Assembly (NCBI GenBank): GCA_017507105.1
Contig: JAFWBM010000044.1
Span: forward strand, 1-64,000
Length of the DNA: 64,000 bases
DNA from: Bacteroidaceae bacterium
GTDB taxonomy: Bacteria > Bacteroidota > Bacteroidia > Bacteroidales > Bacteroidaceae
Direction: 5' to 3'
Position numbers and translations under genes: made by a program
Notes under the pieces: generated by a model
Databases searched by the model: none
Seen by the model: the letters and a program-made list of their open reading frames with translations, nothing else
What the model was told of the DNA's origin: nothing
Shown here: positions 17,863 through 27,541 of the stretch, piece by piece
Position numbering within the stretch: position 1 is the stretch's first letter
How the letters are laid out: every line of letters begins with the position of its first letter

Positions 17863-20800
17863 TTAAGGTGTGGCCAATGTAAGCGTTACATCCTTTGATG
17901 AATAGAGAGCATTCAAACTCGCTATTTTGAATTCGTACTGGTCGCCGTTTGCATCCTTAAAGTCGAACTCCACATTATCCATCATCCAGTTAAACTCATA
18001 CTCCGAGCGTAGGTTCAGGCTGTATCTGCCATCTTCTGTCACTTCGATAGAACCGATGCGCACACCATTGTCAGAAGTAAAGAATGCGACGAAACTGCCC
18101 TTTGGAACATTCAATGTGGCTCCTGTGCCTTTCTGCACATACTTTATGTCGCCAACAATCCTTTCATTTGTAATCTCGAAGGTCTTTTTAAAGAACACCA
18201 CTTTTTCCTCGTTTGAGCTTAATGTTATCTCGCCCTGCGATGTAACCCTGTTTGTCACAAAGGGAAGTTTCTTACGTTCACCTGTCTGGCTCGCAGCCTT
18301 AGTGTCGGCAACCAGAGCATTGCCAAGTCCAAAGACACTTTCTGCAGCACGGGTTGACTCCACTTTATATATATAACGTCCGGGTGTTGTTGCATCGGCA
18401 TAGAGTTTTGTTGAATTGATGCCACACTCGGCCAAGCGCGACTCGTCAATCGAAAGCATGGGAGCATCGATATAAATCTCAAACTCTTCACCAAATGGAT
18501 CAACACTTTTGCCGTCTTCGGCTGTGAAGCTTGTAACATCGAACTCGATATCAATCTTCTGGTTGGGCAAATATGTAAGTGTTACATCACTGACACTCTC
18601 CTCGGCATTGCCTGTAGCATTCTCGCCTAATCCATTGATACGAGCCGCAAAACGGAACGGCTGATATGTAGCAATCTCGAACATCACAGAACGATAAGTT
18701 TTGCCGTCATAATTCACACCACTGTTTACAAGTGATTTATTTGTCGACTGATTAGATGCGATGCGCACCAAATCGTCACTCACAGGGGTTGTAGTCTTCA
18801 GATGAAGAGAGTAGCGACCTGTTGTCTTGCCAATAGTTGTAGGGTCGGCATTTATAGGCTTGAACGCCATCATACGTCCGTTGGTCGAGGTCTCCACATC
18901 GGGAACAGCATAGTAGTTGCACTCGTGTACAAGAGGCGCAGGCAGAGGCTCAGATGCTTCATAGTAGTCGAGATATTTTGAATAGAGCAGGAACTCGTCT
19001 TTTGCGTCCACGTTCATTGGCTCAGGTGCTGCACCTGCATTGTTTACAATCAACATGTCGAGGTCGACATGTGCATTGCGCTTACGAGGCACAAGCTTGT
19101 AGAGCAAAAGCTCATCCTGAGCAATAGTTCCTCCCTTGCCGTAAGGATCGTAAACCTGCATATTCTCCATTGTGATAGCGTACTGATGCGAAGCATATGT
19201 AAAATTCTTCTTAAGGGTCTCAAAGTGATTTGCCTCAATCCACAGGCTGTCGATGTATCCTCCCGGATGTGTGAGGACATTCTCGAAATAGAGACGGTGT
19301 ACTCCGGGGCCATTTACAATATACTCATATTTGTAGTCATGGCCTTTATAATCGTGACCGAACCAGCCATCGTCTCCCTTCTTTATTACCGGCAGCTGCA
19401 TACCCGACATCGCACGTACGTCAAGGCTGTTTACAGTAACCAGCACAGGAAAAGGATATAGAATATCGGGACAATTCTCGGGAATTGTAAATTTAAGAGT
19501 TACAAACTCACCTACATCTTCGCCATACACCTGAGTACCCACCCATGATGGGACAAACGACATAGTCTCAATAACATTTATCTCTATTATTCTTTGCAGA
19601 TGGCCCTTCTTTACCAGCAATTTACCTTTCTGTATGGGCTGTGTTACAGGATTCAAGGAAATTGTAATCTCACCCCGTCCCACACCATCTACAACATTGA
19701 AGCTATGTCCCTTTATATTATGGTTTGCAACATTATTGTCACCTGTCCACGAAACATCGGCAATGTCGGCTGCAGTTATAGCAGTTCCGTTAACACCTGT
19801 CACAGTATATTTCAGTATATAGTCCTCACCAGCATATTTTGAATCAAGTACAACGCCTGTTTTCTCTACAGAGAGTTTATATTTGCCGTCACCAATCTCA
19901 TTTACCCACGATTCAATTGTAATCCATACATTATTGGTAAAAGTAGCATTCAATGCCTCTTCAAAGGTATCACTTGGATAAGTAAGTTCGCCCTTAATGT
20001 TGAGAACGTACGAATGGTTTCGACGGATAGGCAGCTGCTCGCCTTCATTGTCAACCAACGACACTCTGTAATATTTCTCCACATCACTGCCTGCGGGGAA
20101 GCCTTTGATTATTATGCTTACAGGATTGTCGACACGGTTTTCGTGTTCAAACAAATACTCCTCTTTTCGGGTATCCACCTCTGAGATGTCGCTCATCATA
20201 GACTTGTTATGAGGTAGAGTAACATAAGGCTCACTACCAGGCCATGCAAATCCCTCGTCGTTGTGGTGAGGAGCCACTGTACCGAAAGCATGTATATTGG
20301 TAGATACGAATCCTGTAACTCTTAAATAGGGAGTATCCCAATTGGCAATGGAAATTTTTGCTTGGTTACGTATCATTTTTATACCGCCGGGAATGGCAGC
20401 CAATTCACTCTTAAGAACTTCTCCACTCTGTGATCCTTCGAATCGTGCCCAATAGATAAGCATTCCCGAAGCACCTTCCATTGCAGCAAGAACAAGTTCC
20501 TCTGTTTTGTTCTTAAAATCGTCATTGCTGTAAAGAGCCGAGTTTTGGTTGGCAATGAAGTGTATTATTTTGGTCTCTTCGGGGATTATAGCATCAAATG
20601 TGCCCGATATTCCCGAGTTGGTTGTAAGTTCGGTAGCCTCTACTGTTGTTATAAAGAGTCCGTATGTGTTGAAGCAGAATAGTGTCATGTTCTGTACATC
20701 AAGGCCATCGGGATCAACGGCACGCACCTGCACAGTCTGCATCTCGGGGATATCGGTGTTGAACGATACCTTCACATAACCTTCGGGCACCTCGCTGTTC

Positions 20801-20892
20801 ACAGGGGCAATAACCTCGTCGTTTGTACATGATGCAGTAACCATCAGCATGGCCATAAGCATTGTATATATGTTTAAAAACCTTCTTTTCAT
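17863..20892 (-). CDS. Large fimbrial accessory/tip lipoprotein
   Basis: A 1009-residue lipoprotein: signal MKRRFLNIYTMLMAMLMVTA then SCTND, with Cys as the lipidated residue. The N-terminal third resembles fimbrillin-family domains (VSFNTDIPEMQTVQVRAV, then VQNMTLFCFNTYG; a RRNHSYVLNIKG strand near residue 290, the usual end of a fimbrillin N-domain). The rest is a chain of beta-rich segments with no catalytic motifs. As the last and longest gene of the operon, 42 bases after the previous one, it is most likely the distal adhesin at the fimbrial tip. The N-terminus is possibly DUF4906-like; I cannot confirm a family. Tip location is inferred from operon position and size. Confidence 0.7.
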   Translation of the reverse strand: MKRRFLNIYTMLMAMLMVTASCTNDEVIAPVNSEVPEGYVKVSFNTDIPEMQTVQVRAVDPDGLDVQNMTLFCFNTYGLFITTVEATELTTNSGISGTFDAIIPEETKIIHFIANQNSALYSNDDFKNKTEELVLAAMEGASGMLIYWARFEGSQSGEVLKSELAAIPGGIKMIRNQAKISIANWDTPYLRVTGFVSTNIHAFGTVAPHHNDEGFAWPGSEPYVTLPHNKSMMSDISEVDTRKEEYLFEHENRVDNPVSIIIKGFPAGSDVEKYYRVSLVDNEGEQLPIRRNHSYVLNIKGELTYPSDTFEEALNATFTNNVWITIESWVNEIGDGKYKLSVEKTGVVLDSKYAGEDYILKYTVTGVNGTAITAADIADVSWTGDNNVANHNIKGHSFNVVDGVGRGEITISLNPVTQPIQKGKLLVKKGHLQRIIEINVIETMSFVPSWVGTQVYGEDVGEFVTLKFTIPENCPDILYPFPVLVTVNSLDVRAMSGMQLPVIKKGDDGWFGHDYKGHDYKYEYIVNGPGVHRLYFENVLTHPGGYIDSLWIEANHFETLKKNFTYASHQYAITMENMQVYDPYGKGGTIAQDELLLYKLVPRKRNAHVDLDMLIVNNAGAAPEPMNVDAKDEFLLYSKYLDYYEASEPLPAPLVHECNYYAVPDVETSTNGRMMAFKPINADPTTIGKTTGRYSLHLKTTTPVSDDLVRIASNQSTNKSLVNSGVNYDGKTYRSVMFEIATYQPFRFAARINGLGENATGNAEESVSDVTLTYLPNQKIDIEFDVTSFTAEDGKSVDPFGEEFEIYIDAPMLSIDESRLAECGINSTKLYADATTPGRYIYKVESTRAAESVFGLGNALVADTKAASQTGERKKLPFVTNRVTSQGEITLSSNEEKVVFFKKTFEITNERIVGDIKYVQKGTGATLNVPKGSFVAFFTSDNGVRIGSIEVTEDGRYSLNLRSEYEFNWMMDNVEFDFKDANGDQYEFKIASLNALYSSKDVTLTLATP

Positions 20893-20934
20893 AGTATTAT
20901 AGTTTTATACAGTTTCTACTTGAGTGTAATCCCA

Positions 20935-23154
20935 TCAATATGCATCACGTACACAACGTACCGACTTACTTGATTCTGTTTCAAGGTTAGGCGACATATT
21001 ATTATCATCGTTCTTGTCGTTGAATACGAATCCCGAAGCACTGTAATAGTAGACAGCATTCAACAGATAGTCAATGGCATCGGCATTCACATTTTTCTCT
21101 CCCTGATAGTTCATGATGATTTTAAGTTCGGCCTCTGTCGGCAATCGCCAATCGTCATAGACTATATCCTTGCTTCTGTCCGAGCCCGGAGCCTTTACCA
21201 CCTCGACATAATTCGCACAGTGGTCTTTAAAAACCTCGGCACGCTGATTATTATTCAAATTTCTTATAACACCCGATGTAGTAATAGTTGCCAAGCGGGA
21301 TGCTATCATAAATGAAGGAGATACGAGCTTTGCATTATCTGTACCCGGGTCGGTATATACAAGACCTTTTGAATTGGGTTCTGTCATACGCGGACGGGCA
21401 ATAGAATACTCATCAGATGTAGAGGTGACGGTAATGTGATATATACGTGCATTGTGAGTTCCCACGTTTGTTGTTATCTCATCGACACCACTGTATTTCC
21501 ATTCATATCCTTTAATATTCATATTTGAACCCACTGTCTGATTAACCTCGACCTTAGAGTGGAAGAATCCCGATGCGCCATTTGTACTATAAGTATATCC
21601 ACCGTTCCATGAACCTCCACCATAGCTGTTAAAACCATCCAGATTTATACTTACTACGCTGTTCGCTTTATTCAGATAGGTTGTTCCACCGAAGTCCTTT
21701 CTGTATGAATACCAGCTCAAATGGTTTACCACATACACCAATGGGTACTGCTCCACAAAGACCTCTTCAACAAGCCCGTCGGCATTTGTAATGCGCAGAG
21801 TGAAATAACGCACAGTCTTGTTCGTGGGGATAGGGCTCTCTACCACAATCTTACCCGACAACTTATCGGTAAAAGAGACATTGATTCCTGCACCGTTGTA
21901 CGCAGTCTTGACACCATATTTATTATAATAGTGAGCATCCAGAACCTCAACGCTTGTAACAGATGAAGAGGCAAACTGCAATGTTTTTGAATCGACCGAC
22001 ACATTATGCATCTTTAATGTATCTTTATTTACAGAAAGATATTTGGGAGCGACAGAACCACCTACATTGATATCAACATTGGTCCAGTCCTGAATAGAAT
22101 ATGAGAGATCGGAAATATCAACGGGAGTTATATCATTTACAGCACCTGGAGCGTTTATTGTACCCTTAATCATATAGCAGGTATTTCTTTCGAAAGCATG
22201 TTTGCCGGTAATCGCATCCAACTTGCTCATAGTGAGTTGATAGTAGCTGCTGTTGTATTCAACGCCTTTGTAGCGCATAGGAATGTTGATTACCGCAGAT
22301 GTTCCTACCGAAAGATTCTCGGAAGGCTCCCATGAGTAACTGTATACATACAACGTGATAACTACACGGTCGCTACTCCACTCATAGTAGTCACCTACTA
22401 TCTTGTCGGTATTTCTGAGCAAAGGATAGGGCGATGTTTCTCCAAGCAACATGGTGCGGTAAGGAAGGTTTCTGACATAATATCCCATTCCGGTGTGCTC
22501 TATGAATGACTCCACATCACCGGTAGTTGTTCTGTCGAGTTGTATCACCACCTTGGCAGCCGCACGACGCAGATTCACTTTGAGGATAGTCTTTTCCTTA
22601 TCTATACCGTTGTTCAGGATAACAGGCTGGGCACTGTTCAAGGGAGGCTCTGTAGCTCCGATATATGCCACACCATCCATCAAGAAGTGTGTAGGTGCAC
22701 CTGAAATATTCGATTCACCTGAAATATGGACACGTTCATCTACCTGAAAAGCTGTAACCAGAGCTGTACGGGTCGACATTGCAGCAAACTCACTGCCCGT
22801 TTTCCCGCTATTTGCTATTACATAAACATAGTATTCGCCGTTTACATCAAAATCGTTGCGCTGCGCTCTTGTACGTACAATGCCTTCGGGTGCAGATACC
22901 TCTATACGCTCATGGTGCATAAGAGTTTCACTAACCGCTGCATATATGAGCACATCGAGATGTTTCACAGCTGCCTCTTTCGAATTGTGCGCAGCCCTTG
23001 TCACATTAAGGCTCTGCGAGAAGTTGAGGACAATATACTCATCTTCATACGAGACATCGCCCGATGGTGTGCTATCATACACACAAGACTGCATGGCAAC
23101 AACCGTAAAGGTGCAAAGTATTATATATATCAAACGTTTCATAATAGTAACCAT
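20935..23154 (-). CDS. Fimbrial accessory lipoprotein with C-terminal Lcl_C/DUF1566-like domain
   Basis: A 739-residue lipoprotein; the signal is best started at the Met of MKRLIYIILC (23142), with lipobox MQSC. The N-terminal half is fimbrillin-like (EEYIVLNFSQSLNVTRAA style beta strand, LRRAAAKVVIQLD, then NTCYMIKGTI). The C-terminal ~120 residues carry YDDWRLPTEAELKIIMNYQG, then YYYSASG and finally SVRCVRD, the signature of the Lcl_C (DUF1566/fibrobacter major paralogous) domain often found on surface adhesins. Six bases separate it from the preceding gene. It probably forms part of the fimbrial tip complex, analogous to Mfa3-5 or FimC-E of Porphyromonas gingivalis by position rather than by clear sequence match. 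Confidence 0.78.
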   Translation of the reverse strand: MVTIMKRLIYIILCTFTVVAMQSCVYDSTPSGDVSYEDEYIVLNFSQSLNVTRAAHNSKEAAVKHLDVLIYAAVSETLMHHERIEVSAPEGIVRTRAQRNDFDVNGEYYVYVIANSGKTGSEFAAMSTRTALVTAFQVDERVHISGESNISGAPTHFLMDGVAYIGATEPPLNSAQPVILNNGIDKEKTILKVNLRRAAAKVVIQLDRTTTGDVESFIEHTGMGYYVRNLPYRTMLLGETSPYPLLRNTDKIVGDYYEWSSDRVVITLYVYSYSWEPSENLSVGTSAVINIPMRYKGVEYNSSYYQLTMSKLDAITGKHAFERNTCYMIKGTINAPGAVNDITPVDISDLSYSIQDWTNVDINVGGSVAPKYLSVNKDTLKMHNVSVDSKTLQFASSSVTSVEVLDAHYYNKYGVKTAYNGAGINVSFTDKLSGKIVVESPIPTNKTVRYFTLRITNADGLVEEVFVEQYPLVYVVNHLSWYSYRKDFGGTTYLNKANSVVSINLDGFNSYGGGSWNGGYTYSTNGASGFFHSKVEVNQTVGSNMNIKGYEWKYSGVDEITTNVGTHNARIYHITVTSTSDEYSIARPRMTEPNSKGLVYTDPGTDNAKLVSPSFMIASRLATITTSGVIRNLNNNQRAEVFKDHCANYVEVVKAPGSDRSKDIVYDDWRLPTEAELKIIMNYQGEKNVNADAIDYLLNAVYYYSASGFVFNDKNDDNNMSPNLETESSKSVRCVRDAY

Positions 23155-23160
23155 ATTATA

Positions 23161-24660
23161 TTAGTTCTGTAGAATCTCTATTATCTTAGGATCGGTTCCG
23201 CTATTCGGCCATGCAACATTCGCGCCACCCTCTTCTCCATTTATAAAAAGATACATGGGAGTTCCGGGCATCCATGAAGGTTCAAAGGTTATGCCGAACT
23301 TTACAATAGAGCCATAATTGGATGCATCCTTGGGTATAATCTGTATATTGTACCATCCGGCACCAGCTTTCATCTCGGCTGGCAGCGAGCTTATGTCGTT
23401 GCCTATAGGATCGAACACCTTTATATCATACATAGTCAAGGACTTGTCTATAACAGGAGTCCACAAAAGACCTGCAGGCTCTGTTATATTGAACCAGCAC
23501 GAGAATGGAATAGGATTCAAGGCATCGTATGTCATAACAGGCGATGTTGTAATTGTAGAGGGGACAGATGGGGTTATATAAGGCACCACAGGACTGTGAT
23601 ATGTAGGATATTGGAAAGAGACAAGGTCCCACTCATCTGCATCGGCCCAGTTCATCACACTATAGTCGAGTTCCAAAGCACTGCCTATGCCAATTATTGT
23701 AAATCGATAGATGTGGTTGCGGACAATATTCACAGCATCCTCACCGTCTATCAGATATCCATCATTACTGTATTTACCGAATGATATCGCATCGTTGTAT
23801 ACAAGTGGGAGAGCAGTTCCATCACTCAAAGTGACACTTAGCTTAGGGATATTCTCAGCTGTATGCTTTACTGCAAACTCAGGCAGGTAGATGATGAAAC
23901 GCTTACCTGATACAACCTCGTAGAATGGAAGCGAACCGCTTTTATGGTCGTGTTCTGTATTAATACATTTCTCTTGATCAATTTGTTCGGTTGATGATAC
24001 CTCGTTCCATCCTGTAGGCGCACAATAGCCGGTCGCATTCCAGTGATTGATGGTCACGCTTTCAAGACCGTATCCGTTTGTCACCATATTGTCGGCGAGC
24101 ACCACCTCCACTTTTGCTACAGCACGCAACATCAGCACAGTTCCCAAATTCTGCTGTTCGTCGGCAGTAAAAGTCCACTGTTTCACTCCCCACATAGGTA
24201 TATATCCGTTGGGATATGCTATGCTGTTTATAGAGTAGGTTAAAGTACCCATATTGCCATTTACACTGTTTGCATTGGCAAGCACCATCACCTTATACTC
24301 CTTGCCCACAGACATATTCAGATGCGATATATCACCAGCAATATTATACCGGGCAGTACCGTCATCCCAGAAAACAAGTCCCTCGGCCCGGCCTATATAA
24401 TTACCCTCGACACTGTAGAAGACAACCTGCAGACCACTCATCGCAATACGTGTATCAAAAGTATTACCGGCCTCCGATTCATAGGAATCACTCCAAGGAG
24501 CCCTTGTATGCTGCGTCGGGTTGTCTATTGCAAGGGTCAGGAAGAGACTGCGGGCAGCACCGCCTGTCACCGGACAATTCCCCTCGTCCATCATGGAATT
24601 GCATGATGCGAGTATGCCTGCCGATAACAATATTACTATATTAATAAACTGCCTAAACAT
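23161..24660 (-). CDS. Fimbrillin-family accessory lipoprotein
   Basis: A 499-residue lipoprotein with lipobox ILASC and Cys near residue 19. A fimbrillin-like beta-sandwich is suggested by SLFLTLAIDNPTQ, then GLQVVFYSVEGNYI, MVLANANSV, LMLRAVAKVEVVLAD and IVRNHIYRFTIIGIG, which are the conserved strand positions of Mfa/Fim subunits. HTRAPW just after the first strand resembles the Arg site where gingipain-like proteases cut fimbrillin precursors, but whether this organism has such a protease is not visible here. A proline- and threonine-rich segment (YPTYHSPVVPYITPSVPSTI) separates the C-terminal ~120 residues. Four bases downstream of the anchor gene. A structural accessory role is inferred. 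Confidence 0.75.
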   Translation of the reverse strand: MFRQFINIVILLSAGILASCNSMMDEGNCPVTGGAARSLFLTLAIDNPTQHTRAPWSDSYESEAGNTFDTRIAMSGLQVVFYSVEGNYIGRAEGLVFWDDGTARYNIAGDISHLNMSVGKEYKVMVLANANSVNGNMGTLTYSINSIAYPNGYIPMWGVKQWTFTADEQQNLGTVLMLRAVAKVEVVLADNMVTNGYGLESVTINHWNATGYCAPTGWNEVSSTEQIDQEKCINTEHDHKSGSLPFYEVVSGKRFIIYLPEFAVKHTAENIPKLSVTLSDGTALPLVYNDAISFGKYSNDGYLIDGEDAVNIVRNHIYRFTIIGIGSALELDYSVMNWADADEWDLVSFQYPTYHSPVVPYITPSVPSTITTSPVMTYDALNPIPFSCWFNITEPAGLLWTPVIDKSLTMYDIKVFDPIGNDISSLPAEMKAGAGWYNIQIIPKDASNYGSIVKFGITFEPSWMPGTPMYLFINGEEGGANVAWPNSGTDPKIIEILQN

Positions 24661-24664
24661 AATC

Positions 24665-25693
24665 TTAATTAATTACACCGTTATTCAATACTACTCTCCA
24701 CGAGTTAATCATAATTACACTCGAAGCCCAATCGCCACTCTCATCAAGAAAGAATGTAAAGTTGTACTCATCCTGACGGTCGAGATACTCCTGATCATCC
24801 ATAGGACGATTGTAGAAGCCTTTTACAAGAAGAGCGTAATCAATAATAGGGATAGAGAGAACCACTTTGTCTTCTTTCAAATTACGTACCACCAGAATAG
24901 GACGCTGTCCCATAACCAGACGAGAGGTTGTCATCTCGGCAAGAGCCACATTTACAGCTGTCGCGCGTGTAGCGTCGTTGAGCTCGGCATCAACGTCTGC
25001 GCTGCCTGTAGAGATGCTCCACGGTTTATACACTATAAGTTGGTCGCTCAATAGCGAGTTGTCGTGTGCCAAATAACCGTTGTAGTCCTGAACCTCGAAA
25101 GAGAAAAGAGAGTGATCGACATCTTCGCCCGATAGGTGCTGCAATATCACACGCACACAATTGGTGTTCTTTGTCAGCTCCATTGTCTGATACTGTACGC
25201 CGGGTTCATCAGTGAATGTGGTCTTAAGATATCCATGGAACAGATTCTCGAGTTCCTTGTTCACCACTCCGAAGCCCGCAGCATCATCTTCACGATTCAT
25301 ACGGCACTTTAGTTCCTCAATAGTGGTTACACCGACAATTGCCTCGGGGACCGAAAACGACTCCCCTGCACCGCACCATGCCAACAATTCATAATCACCG
25401 GGCAGAAGCTCAACAGGCATTGAATAATCCTCAGCAGCCAATGCTGCACCGCTTTCAGTTCCCTTATAGACAAGCGTTCCCGCTTCGTCAAAGACATAGA
25501 GAGCTACCGATGTTACCTCATTTGAGAAGGCATCGGCATATTTCATGTTCTTATCGTACTTAAAGTTTATACGATAATATACCGAGCAGTCGCCCTCATC
25601 ATCGAAGACAATGCTATTGTCGCATGAAGCAAAGATCATTGCAAACAAGACAACGAGCAGTCCTAATTTTCTTAAATAAGCCGATTTGTTCAT
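24665..25693 (-). CDS. Mfa2/FimB-family fimbrial anchor lipoprotein
   Basis: A 342-residue lipoprotein with signal LGLLVVLFAMIFASC and Cys near residue 24. The opening CSVYYRINFKYDKNMKYADAF, with VTSVALYVFDEAG and LLPGDYELLAWCG, and the closing strand SSVIMINSWRVVLN match the FimB/Mfa2 family (known from P. gingivalis to terminate and anchor fimbriae in the outer membrane and set their length). It is placed right after the major fimbrillin gene as in mfa1-mfa2. A 186-base gap with a hairpin separates the two. This is the clearest family assignment among the accessory genes. Confidence 0.88.
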   Translation of the reverse strand: MNKSAYLRKLGLLVVLFAMIFASCDNSIVFDDEGDCSVYYRINFKYDKNMKYADAFSNEVTSVALYVFDEAGTLVYKGTESGAALAAEDYSMPVELLPGDYELLAWCGAGESFSVPEAIVGVTTIEELKCRMNREDDAAGFGVVNKELENLFHGYLKTTFTDEPGVQYQTMELTKNTNCVRVILQHLSGEDVDHSLFSFEVQDYNGYLAHDNSLLSDQLIVYKPWSISTGSADVDAELNDATRATAVNVALAEMTTSRLVMGQRPILVVRNLKEDKVVLSIPIIDYALLVKGFYNRPMDDQEYLDRQDEYNFTFFLDESGDWASSVIMINSWRVVLNNGVIN

Positions 25694-25825
25694 AGTTTTA
25701 TGTTTTTATATTTTTATCTGTATTCATTTACAGTGGAATAGTCAAATTTGGTGGAGGTTACGCTTGGAACCTCAAGTGCGCCTCTCTCTTTACACCGAAA
25801 CGCCAAGTGTTTTTTTGTTTTTTAA

Positions 25826-25852
25826 TGTAGTGTGGGCTTGTCCCACACTACA
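25826..25852 (-). other. Intra-operon RNA hairpin between fimbrillin and anchor genes
   Basis: An 11-bp perfect inverted repeat (25826-25836 with 25842-25852, 5-base loop) lies 28 bases after the major fimbrillin stop. In the direction of transcription it is followed by an A-rich, not T-rich, tract, so it is not a classical intrinsic terminator. A weaker six-base repeat occurs at about 25756-25775. Possible role: 3'-end protection or partial attenuation. Confidence 0.6.
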
Positions 25853-25879
25853 GATTCCAATTATTTGTGATTATAATTT

Positions 25880-27493
25880 TTACTGAAGAACTACATTCTG
25901 GTTAGAAACCTTCCATGTTGCCACATTGATCTTGGCTGCGATGAACGACTCTGAATCCTCTGTTACAGTAGGCTCATCTACAACGAGATTGCCATCGTAG
26001 ACTGGAGTACCGAGACCGCTTACACCGTCAACAGAGATTACATAACTGTGGTTGCGTACTACACCGTTAACACCATCTGCAAGATGCTCGATATCCACGA
26101 TATAATAGCCCTTACCATTCCATATCATAGCGTTCTCAATTGCATCAAGAGCAGCCTCAACATCGGCCGATGTAGCAGCTGTGAATGTAGCACCGCCATC
26201 TGTTGTCTTGTGCCATGTGAGAGCAGCTGCAGCAGATGTAAGATTGTATTCTACAGTGTAGCTGTCCTTACCGCTTGTACCAACAGTTGCGAAATCGATA
26301 TGTGAAGGCTCAAAAGTTTTTTTCACACCAGCCTCCTCATAGTAGAAGTTCTCCTTTACGGCATTAGCGATGTAATTTCTAAGACCGTCAATTGTAAAGT
26401 TGTGACCATAAATCTTTGCAATCTGAACAGGAGCATCAGACTCATCCACAAAGTTAACAGCCACAAGAGCCTTTGTGTTATTGCCAACTACTGTTGTAGT
26501 ATTCTCGGCGCAATACTCGGTTGCACCAAGTGCATTGTCAAGAGAGTTCCAGCTGAAAGACTTTGCAAGAGTCACTGTTGTAGAGCCATAAGTACCAAGA
26601 GCTACAGACTCGCCCCAATATGAACGGTAACCTGCCTCGTCGTTCCAAGGAATGAGAGCGCTGATGAAGTTATTTGCCAAGGCAGGGTCGATAGTCTTGA
26701 TAAGGTTAGAGTGGCTCATTGTTGTATTGAGAGCCCAACCGTTGATTACAGCATGTACATTTGTTGTAGGATCTGCAGGGTTGGCAACACCTGTATCGAA
26801 CTTATTTGACAAGCCGGTGCTCAGGTTCAATGAAGCCTTGGCGGCAACGCGCTCTACATATACCTCAACAGCCACACCGGCAGCAGTAGCATCAGCCTCG
26901 CTTGATGCAATGTTAGCAGCAGTAATGGGAGTAGAATACATAGCAGCAGAACCCTTGCGGTAAACTGAGTTGCTCATGATAAAGCCATTTGCACCACTCA
27001 TGTTAGCCTCGGCAACCAACTTGGCACGCAATTCGTTAAGAGAAAGCGATACTGCATCGGCATAGTTCCAGTTGAGTACTGCTGTCATTGATGCAGGAAT
27101 ATCACCCTCGTTATTCTTGATTGTAAGAACAGCATTGGTAATAGTCTCTACATTGTCGAGGTTGTTACCTGTATCATTGAGGCCTGTACGTATCAGGTAG
27201 TTTGTGCCTGCAACATCACCAGCTTCCATAGACTCGGCATTAACCACATAAGGAGAACCATCGGCCTTAAAGAAGAAGAAGTGCGCGCTGGTTACTTTCT
27301 GCTCATCGACACTGCCCTCGGCATATCCACCGTCAGCAGCAGCACGTGTTGCAGCTGTACCCTTTACATTAACAGATACATAAGAGGTCTTTACCTCGCC
27401 ATTTACACCACCGTTCACAGGTGAATCATCATTTGAACATCCTACCAATAAACCGGCAGCCATCATTGCTAAAAAAATACGATTGATCTTCAT
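25880..27493 (-). CDS. Major fimbrillin, Mfa1-like
   Basis: A 537-residue fimbrial subunit precursor. The lipoprotein signal ends AAGLLVGC with Cys near residue 19. A first strand VKTSYVSVNVKG is followed by ATRAAADGG, an Arg site equivalent in position to the gingipain cut that matures Mfa1/FimA. KVTSAHFFFFKADGSP and ERVAAKASLNLS are conserved fimbrillin strands, HSYVISVDGVSGLGTP precedes the C-terminal domain, and the final NVATWKVSNQNVVLQ looks like the donor strand for polymerisation. Alanine- and threonine-rich composition suits a major shaft subunit. It is the first structural gene after the OmpA-like gene. Function by homology pattern; which protease matures it is unknown. Confidence 0.87.
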   Translation of the reverse strand: MKINRIFLAMMAAGLLVGCSNDDSPVNGGVNGEVKTSYVSVNVKGTAATRAAADGGYAEGSVDEQKVTSAHFFFFKADGSPYVVNAESMEAGDVAGTNYLIRTGLNDTGNNLDNVETITNAVLTIKNNEGDIPASMTAVLNWNYADAVSLSLNELRAKLVAEANMSGANGFIMSNSVYRKGSAAMYSTPITAANIASSEADATAAGVAVEVYVERVAAKASLNLSTGLSNKFDTGVANPADPTTNVHAVINGWALNTTMSHSNLIKTIDPALANNFISALIPWNDEAGYRSYWGESVALGTYGSTTVTLAKSFSWNSLDNALGATEYCAENTTTVVGNNTKALVAVNFVDESDAPVQIAKIYGHNFTIDGLRNYIANAVKENFYYEEAGVKKTFEPSHIDFATVGTSGKDSYTVEYNLTSAAAALTWHKTTDGGATFTAATSADVEAALDAIENAMIWNGKGYYIVDIEHLADGVNGVVRNHSYVISVDGVSGLGTPVYDGNLVVDEPTVTEDSESFIAAKINVATWKVSNQNVVLQ

Positions 27494-27541
27494 AATAGTT
27501 TCTTTTTAATTTAAATTTATTTTCTATTTGTTTATGTTACA

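Noticed and set aside
25826..25852. Intra-operon hairpin as an ordinary rho-independent terminator
   Set aside because: In the transcribed direction it is followed by an A-rich tract; the T-run is on the wrong side.
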